From JAPOUP01 sp965203255 (GTDB lineage Bacteria; Pseudomonadota; Alphaproteobacteria; Rhodobacterales; Rhodobacteraceae), in assembly GCA_965203255.1 (NCBI GenBank), contig OZ241882.1:2604001-2668000 (forward strand): a stretch of DNA of 64,000 nt, in the 5' to 3' direction. Below the pieces are notes generated by a model. That model was not told where the DNA came from. It saw only the letters and a list, made by a program, of their open reading frames with translations, and did no database searches. Both the position numbers and the translations under genes were made by a program. Of the stretch, positions 58,873 to 64,000 are shown in pieces. The stretch's first letter is position 1; every line of letters begins with the position of its first letter.

Positions 58873-59889
58873 TCAAAGCTCCAGATCAATGGCGATCCGG
58901 TCGATCACCCTGTGGTGAAGCACCGCCCGATCGGCACCGTCCGGATCGGTGCAAACTGGATCGTCGTTCTCTTCCTTCAGGATTGCGGCACCGGCGGGCT
59001 TGCAGAGGGGCAGCATGGAAAAGTGATAGGCTGGGGCGAGCCGCACAACCGAAGCGTTTGGCATGAGATGAACAAAGCCGCTGGCTTCAAAATCCGTGGC
59101 GACCAAGCGGTCCTTACCCTCACCAAGGCCGAACAATGTCACGTTCTCGACCAATGCTTCGGTATCCGTCCTTTCCAAGCCCCAGACAAATGCTGGGTCG
59201 ATAGCGGCAACATGGGTGATCCGTGGATCCTTGTAGGATGCATCCCATGTCGCTGATGCCCGGTTCCTCAGTTCGATCCCAGAACGTGCCAAATCCTGAC
59301 AATGGGACGATGACGCGGCGTAGACATCGCAATGGGTCACATACCCTTCGATTCGCCCGGTGACGCCTCCCATGGACAGCGCCGTCCAGCCTCCGAATGA
59401 AAAGCCAGCAGCCATGATCCGGGTCGGATCGATCTTGGCGGTGAACTCCGGTTCGGCCAAAACCGTGTCGAGCATCAGCGACAAATCGGCGACGCGTGTC
59501 CAGTGATCCAGCCCAGCCTCCATATCGAAATCGCCCCAGGTCGAGTTCGGATGGTTCACGGCGACGACAATCGCACCTCGTTCCGCCAATCCCGTGGCTA
59601 GCCATGCCAAGGAATGCATAGCCCCGCCCAAACCATGGCTTAGCAACACCAAAGGCGCAGGGCCGTCAGCCATCGGTGCGTCTTCGATCACCTCTACACC
59701 AAGGAAGACGGCGTTCTCCGCGATCACTGTTGCGTGACTGGCAACCTGTGTCGGATACCATAGGCCCCCGGTGACGAACCGACCGTGATGTGGGGCCTCG
59801 ATCGAGACGGGCCTAAAGCCGGGGGTGTCCGCGGCCAATATAGTTGGAAAGACAAGGAATGCGATGGTGATCATGGGGTTCAGTTTCAT
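58873..59889 (-). CDS. Secreted alpha/beta hydrolase (platelet-activating-factor acetylhydrolase-like)
   Basis: 338 residues. A signal peptide is likely (MKLNPMITIAFLVFPTILAADT). The fold shows PLVLLSHGLGGAMHSLAWLATGLAERG (oxyanion region HGLGG), VVAVNHPNSTWGDF, MAAGFSFGGWTALSM (nucleophile Ser in GFSFGG), an Asp-bearing ITHVAAIDPAFVWGL and a late His in PAYHFSMLP. Family members hydrolyse short esters or dienelactones. It diverges from the AraC-type gene, with a 144-bp shared control region that carries direct repeats. Confidence 0.85.
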   Translation of the reverse strand: MKLNPMITIAFLVFPTILAADTPGFRPVSIEAPHHGRFVTGGLWYPTQVASHATVIAENAVFLGVEVIEDAPMADGPAPLVLLSHGLGGAMHSLAWLATGLAERGAIVVAVNHPNSTWGDFDMEAGLDHWTRVADLSLMLDTVLAEPEFTAKIDPTRIMAAGFSFGGWTALSMGGVTGRIEGYVTHCDVYAASSSHCQDLARSGIELRNRASATWDASYKDPRITHVAAIDPAFVWGLERTDTEALVENVTLFGLGEGKDRLVATDFEASGFVHLMPNASVVRLAPAYHFSMLPLCKPAGAAILKEENDDPVCTDPDGADRAVLHHRVIDRIAIDLEL

Positions 59890-59956
59890 ATCTCATGCTC
59901 CAGTTGCAGTTGCGATGCGTGTTTCATGCACTGAACGCGGTTTGGACGCGTCCTCG

Positions 59957-59994
59957 AACCGGTTTAAGGACGTGCAAAACCGGTTTAAGGACGT
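59957..59994. promoter_or_regulatory. Direct repeat, likely AraC-type operator
   Basis: AACCGGTTTAAGGACGT occurs twice without mismatch (59957-59973 and 59978-59994), 21 bp apart start to start, that is two helical turns. It lies between the divergent hydrolase and AraC-family genes. Tandem same-orientation sites at this spacing are what AraC-type proteins bind, so autoregulation and control of the hydrolase are likely. Confidence 0.7.
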
Positions 59995-60033
59995 AGATCA
60001 TGCCGACGTCGGCCGCTGGAGATCCCTCGCTCA

Positions 60034-61020
60034 ATGCCCAGCCTTCCCATCCCGCTCTTTGCTGCGTTGGTTCTAGCCTTCCTGCTATTGCGCATGGTGG
60101 TTTCAGGACAGACTCGCACTCCGCTGGTTTGGGTTCTGGGGCTGTGTGCGATGCAGGCGACCGTGATCGCGCTGGCCCAACATTATGGCGTTCCGGTTGC
60201 AAGGATCATGCAGCCAATCACGGCAACGCTCATACCGCCTGCCGCTTGGCTGGCTCTTCAGGCCGCACGCGACCGATACCCTTCGCGCCGCGACGTGACG
60301 CACGTATCAGGGCCATTGGTTGCGGTTTCCGCCCTGCTCGTCATGCCTGCCGCCTTGGACGTTGTGATTCCGCTCTTATTCGTGGGCTACGGTGTCGCCA
60401 TCCTGTGGAATGCCTGGATGCAACAGGATGCCTTTCTGAACACGACTCTGGAATCGGGAGAAACGGTAGGGCGATTGTGGCAGATCATTGGGATCGCACT
60501 GGTTGTGTCAGCCTTCAGCGATGTTCTTGTCGTTGCGGCTCAAATCGGAGGTGTCGGGCATCTAAAACCTTGGATCATCAGTCTTTTCTCGGCCGGAAAT
60601 TTGCTTCTGATCGGCGTCCTGAGCTTGTCGCGCGGTCTGGCAACTTCGGATCCTGCGCCCGAGACGCCAGAATCCGATCAAGCTCAAGAGGCTAGCGATA
60701 CTGAGATAATGGATCGTCTCGAAGCGTTGATGAACGACGACAGGCTCTATCTCGACCCCGACCTGACCTTGGGCCGGTTAGCGCGGCGGTTGGGTCTGCC
60801 AGCCAAACAACTTTCCGCGGCGATCAACCGGAGCACGGGCGAGAACGTGTCGCGATACGTGAACAGAGCCCGAGTGGCTGAGGCGCAGCGCGCCCTGAAA
60901 GCCGGACAGTCCGTGACGCAGTCGATGTTGTCCGCAGGCTTCCAGACAAAGTCGAACTTTAACCGCGAGTTTCTTCGGGTAACCGGCCAGACTCCGAGTG
61001 CGTGGTCCAAGGCGGGCTGA
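60034..61020 (+). CDS. AraC-family regulator with N-terminal membrane domain
   Basis: 328 residues. About six or seven hydrophobic segments occupy the first 215 residues. An acidic linker follows, then the AraC DNA-binding domain (about 230-328) with two helix-turn-helix parts: DPDLTLGRLARRLGLPAKQLSAAINRSTGENVSRYVNRARVAEAQR and MLSAGFQTKSNFNREFLRVTGQTPSAWSK. A membrane sensor fused to an AraC domain suggests sensing of a lipid or envelope signal. GGAG precedes the start. Probable targets are itself and the divergent hydrolase. Confidence 0.88.
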   Translation: MPSLPIPLFAALVLAFLLLRMVVSGQTRTPLVWVLGLCAMQATVIALAQHYGVPVARIMQPITATLIPPAAWLALQAARDRYPSRRDVTHVSGPLVAVSALLVMPAALDVVIPLLFVGYGVAILWNAWMQQDAFLNTTLESGETVGRLWQIIGIALVVSAFSDVLVVAAQIGGVGHLKPWIISLFSAGNLLLIGVLSLSRGLATSDPAPETPESDQAQEASDTEIMDRLEALMNDDRLYLDPDLTLGRLARRLGLPAKQLSAAINRSTGENVSRYVNRARVAEAQRALKAGQSVTQSMLSAGFQTKSNFNREFLRVTGQTPSAWSKAG

Positions 61021-61326
61021 ACTCCCATTTACATCGAGAAGCTTGTCCCACAGCCGCGCCTTGATCAGACCTTCAGGTTCTTGAACACGAAACACATGCC
61101 GATAGTATGCATGCCGAAACGGGAAACGGATCGGAAACCGTCGCGCCTGAACTTTCCTGACAAATCGGCGCCTGTACCGAATGGCAAAGTCTTGACAGCG
61201 CACGGAGGCGATTGCTTGCGACTCCTCTCCCGCTGTTCTGCCGGTACGCCCGATAGCCCAGAACTCCCAGACGGAGCGCCGTCGCTACTGCGACAATTGT
61301 CCTTCCCCGGTTTCAGCAATGAAGGC

Positions 61327-61548
61327 CTACACTCCAAATCTTTGCTGTGAAAGTTCCTGCCCTTCAGAACGAACGACTCCTTTGGCTGAATCTGGTCGGA
61401 TCAAGACTTGAAGGAAAGTGACGCAACTGCGGCGGTCCGCATCCGCGTTTTCCCGGGTGGCCCGCACCGTCGCCGTTACCTGCATCCTGTGAACTTCGAT
61501 GCCGACGACGCACGGAAGGATGATATTTGGCGTGTCTTTCGCAATCAT
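61327..61548 (-). pseudogene. IS110-family transposase N-terminal remnant
   Basis: Begins MIAKDTPNIILPCVVGIEVHRMQ, VTATVRATRENADADRRS, a decayed version of the start of the intact IS110 at 39295 (VIHSRAAGLDVHKMQVTATV). The first catalytic Asp has become Glu. Its upstream 100 bp also match those of the intact copy. The rest of the element is missing. Confidence 0.75.
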
Positions 61549-61857
61549 GGGCTTCCCTCTTTCGGATGGAGCAGCCGGAGGCGGGTGGGCCGACGGATCA
61601 GGCGGCCCGCAGGCCCCGTGGGACGCCGCGGTGCATTTTGCCGTGCGTTCTCTGGCTGAACCTGAAACATGGCGGAGAGCGAAGCCGTCAACCCGTGACA
61701 GTTCGCAAGGTGAAAGCGCCTCCTGCCCGCATCCGCACCCGGAGACAGGCCACGTCCCTCTCCAGGCCAGCACCGCGCTACGTGCTGGGCAGCCGACCGA
61801 CCGTCTGCCGTTCGCGACCCTATGCACCAGCCAACGGAAAAAAGAGACCTACGGACC

Positions 61858-62126
61858 CTCTCAATGGGACACTGTTAACTCAGTCCCCCGTCACGCAATT
61901 AGCCGAATCAAACCGCAGGAACCGGCCCTGCCCGACCGAATCGACCCGAACGGGCACGGAAGCCGCAGCCAGCACCGTGCGCCTCGCCGGACCAATGCCA
62001 CAGGAACGCCAGTCCATGCCGAATCACTGAAGATCCGTGGGGAATGCCTGTTCCTCCCCTTTCCCGAACCCAATCTGGCCATGCGCAACTACGCCCAAAG
62101 CTGAGTTAACATTGTCCCATTGAAGG
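61858..62126. mobile_element. MITE family 1, copy 3 (269 bp)
   Basis: Ends CTCTCAATGGGACACTG at 61858 and, inverted from 62126, CCTTCAATGGGACAATG, both continuing TTAACTCAG. The interior is shared with copies 1 and 2. Possible decayed 9-bp duplication (CTACGGACC / ATCCGGGGC, five matches). It ends 58 bp before the IS66 element. Confidence 0.75.
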
Positions 62127-62184
62127 ATCCGGGGCTGCGTCGCCGACAATCGGATGCCGGAATACCCGCTATCGAAAGATCAAG

Positions 62185-63865
62185 GTAACTGCTCACCCCT
62201 TCCCGGGGGCGGACCGGGCATCGTTCGGCTTGACCATGTCGGCTGCGTTTCCGGCCAGGGCGGTCTGGATGGCGACGAGGGGGCTGTGACCGAGGGTGGC
62301 CATCGAGCCCAGGCAGCCCGGGATCCTGCACCACGCCTCGGCATGGAGCTGTGTCCGGAAGCGGCCCGACACCTTGACCCTCACCCTGGCCATCCTGGTC
62401 CCGCTCCCGCCGGCGCTGTCCGTGAAGCTGGCGTCCGGGTCGGCCATGAAGCGCGGCACGGACGCCTCATGCCCCGCGAGGCGCCCGTGGAGGTCGTGCG
62501 CGTCGGACCTCCCGACCCTCCCGCGCTTTCCCTTCGGGCGCGGCGGGATCTCCGGCAGCTCCCCGCCGCCCTGGGTCAGGATGGTCCGGTGCCGCCTGCG
62601 CGCGCTCCGGCGTCCGGCCTCGGGCAGGGCCCTGGCGTCGCTTCGGCTGGCCCTGTGGCAGGCCCCGCGCGGCAGCCCCTTCATCAGGCGCGCCCGGCGG
62701 AAGCCGCTGGACCCGGGGACGGACGTCGGCCCGCGCAGGGGATGGGAGCCACGGAGCCGGTGCGTACACCGGTCGCAGGTGAGGTGACCCGCCCGGCGGT
62801 CGTGGACCGGCGCGTCGGCGTGGCGGGGGATGGCGCCGATGTCCCCGGTCGCCCCGCATCCGCGCCTGCGGTGCAGGCGCTTCAGGGTCAGGGACCCGTC
62901 GGTGGGGACGTGGAGCCACCGGGTCCTGCCGCCGGCCCGGAATCCGGTCCCGTCGGCGCGCGGGGCCGGGCGCTCCGGCAGCCGCGCGACGGCGGCCTCC
63001 TCCCACGGTCCGGGCGCGTCATGCAGGCGGCGGACGTGTCCCGGGCAGGTGGCCTCGGAGAGCATGGGGCCGGAGACCGCCTGGACCATGGCGACGGCCC
63101 GGCGCGGGGACAGCATGCGCGCGCCCGGCAGGTTGATGGTGAAGGCCTGGAGGCCGGCGCCGTACCGCAGCGGGCCCGGCATGCTGTCGGGGAACCGCCC
63201 CCTGGTCCGGGCCCGGCAGTCCGGGCATTCCTTGATCTCGGCTTCCACGCGGCGCTCCACGACCTTGAGGACGATGTCGTACAGGACGCGGCGCTCCCGT
63301 CCGGCGGGGGGCGGTCCCCGGGAGGTCGGCGCCGCAGGCGTCGCAGGCATCGACGGCGACCGTCTCCCCGGCGGTGGTCCTGCGCATGTCCGTGCCGGTC
63401 CGCAGGTTCGGTTCCGCGCCCCGGCCGCTGTCCCTTCCGGTACGCCGGGCGGTCCCGTCCCTCTCCGTCCGCCACGGAGGGATGCTGGAGTTGGCGTCGG
63501 TCCTGCGGGTCGTCCGCTCCAGCAGCACGGCCACCAGGATGCCGGGCAGCAGGAAAAGGGCCTTGACCGGCGCAGGGGTGTCCGCGCCCGCCTCGCCCTT
63601 CCGCCTGATGGCATCGAACTGGGCCCGGCAACCGTCCAGCCGCCCGCGCGGCGAGGCTGCGTTCACCGTCGGCGCCGCTCCGCCTCCACCACCATGACCG
63701 CCGCCTCCGCCGTGATTCGCCCGGACGGATGGACAGTGCAGCGGGCAGCTCCATTATGCCAGGCCCAAAGATGGCCGACGGCGGACGGGCGCGGATGACG
63801 GGACAGGATGCCCGGCCCGAAAGCCGTCAGGCGGGACGGTCAGGGATGAAGGGGCGAGCAGTTAC
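62185..63865 (-). mobile_element. IS66-family insertion sequence (single-ORF type), decayed
   Basis: Inverted ends: GTAACTGCTCACCCCTTC at 62185 and, inverted from 63865, GTAACTGCTCGCCCCTTC; ends starting GTAA are typical of IS66. The 1681-bp length with only a tnpC-like gene fits the IS66 subgroup without tnpA/tnpB. No 8-bp duplication was recognised (AGATCAAG left, AGGAAAGC right). Confidence 0.8.
62193..63666 (-). pseudogene. IS66 transposase (TnpC-like), frameshifted
   Basis: The first frame reads MNAASPRGRLDGCRAQFDAI, LLERTTRRTDANSSIPP and VDACDACGADLPG. After a slip at a run of six C's near 63310 the reading moves to ERRVLYDIVLKVVERRVEAEIKECPDCRARTRG, with the zinc-ribbon cysteines. It continues with the DDE core start RADGTGFRAGGRTRWLHV and the helical part with LTQGGGELPEIPPRPKGKRGR. 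Near the end the usual PFTNNQAE block reads SFTDSAGG, so the last catalytic Glu appears lost as well. The long plus-strand frame opposite is a shadow. Confidence 0.8.
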
Positions 63866-64000
63866 AGGAAAGCAATGACAGAGGCAATTTCGTCCATGGC
63901 GGGATTTGTTGTCCCAACACCAAACGCGCCTGGGGCGAGTTGCCACCAGCCGCTTGCGTTCAGGTCATGCAGACGGCGGGCGGCTACGGCTAGGCTTGGG
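63866..64000. other. No recognisable gene at the window edge
   Basis: Short stretch right of the IS66 end; too little sequence to judge. Confidence 0.3.

Noticed and set aside
63300..63320. Programmed frameshifting in the IS66 transposase at the C6 run
   Set aside because: IS66 TnpC is not known to need a frameshift, no stimulatory structure was evident, and the gene has another defect near its end.
62154..63566. A 470-codon plus-strand open frame
   Set aside because: Antisense shadow of the IS66 transposase, which has clear motifs on the minus strand.

Overview
The window looks like a piece of an alphaproteobacterial chromosome, probably close to the Rhodobacterales. The main support is the block RNase D - kdsD - lptC - lptA - lptB - hpf - ptsN with no rpoN between lptB and hpf. 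A DinB polymerase with an N-terminal Cys-pair extension, the hisC-tyrC pair and many TRAP/ABC binding proteins fit the same group. Core genes are moderately GC-rich. They are separated by much GC-richer tracts of broken transposases, RTX-repeat pseudogenes and miniature inverted-repeat elements (MITEs). So many decayed insertions suggest a lineage with relaxed selection, possibly host-associated; that part is inference.

Layout. 0-5 kb: end of a serine hydrolase, decayed IS110 pieces, two RTX pseudogenes and a small unknown gene. 5.6-10.4 kb: intact envelope/LPS block (arabinose-5-phosphate isomerase, LptCAB), hibernation factor and PtsN. 11-13.7 kb: an RTX gene carrying a MITE and an IS5-type element, both with target duplications. 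14.5-23.6 kb: an orphan LivK-type binding protein, dinB, an N-formylglutamate amidohydrolase-like gene, tRNA-Val, rpmJ, recQ and an orphan DctP-type binding protein. 23.8-30 kb: a broken sce7726-family gene, a three-subunit molybdenum hydroxylase operon and a peroxiredoxin-like gene. 31.3-34.2 kb: a small unknown gene followed by a broken HD-phosphohydrolase/PD-(D/E)XK nuclease fusion that resembles a dead defence operon.

35.1-44.6 kb is the most striking part. An osmC-like gene is cut in two by an 8.98-kb composite element. The element is bounded by two direct copies of a 1.7-kb insertion sequence and flanked by a 9-bp duplication with one mismatch. Its cargo is an AbiEi-type antitoxin remnant with palindromic operators, a higBA-like toxin-antitoxin pair, an intact IS110 element, a DDE transposase remnant and a Tn3 transposase tail. 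Joining the two osmC fragments across the duplication restores one continuous reading frame.

44.7-49.4 kb: a small catabolic cluster (cyclase-family hydrolase, glutathione S-transferase, FAD monooxygenase, cupin, metallo-beta-lactamase-fold hydrolase). 49.8-51.8 kb: hisC-tyrC. 51.8-56 kb: a sugar ABC importer with a sugar epimerase and a decayed LacI regulator. 56-57.3 kb: a phage scaffold-like gene and a probable relic CRISPR array of three diverged repeats, with a second MITE copy in one spacer. 58.9-61 kb: a lipase-like hydrolase divergent from a membrane-anchored AraC-type regulator, with two 17-bp direct repeats exactly 21 bp apart between them. 61.3-63.9 kb: an IS110 fragment, a third MITE copy and an IS66 element with recognisable ends but a broken transposase.
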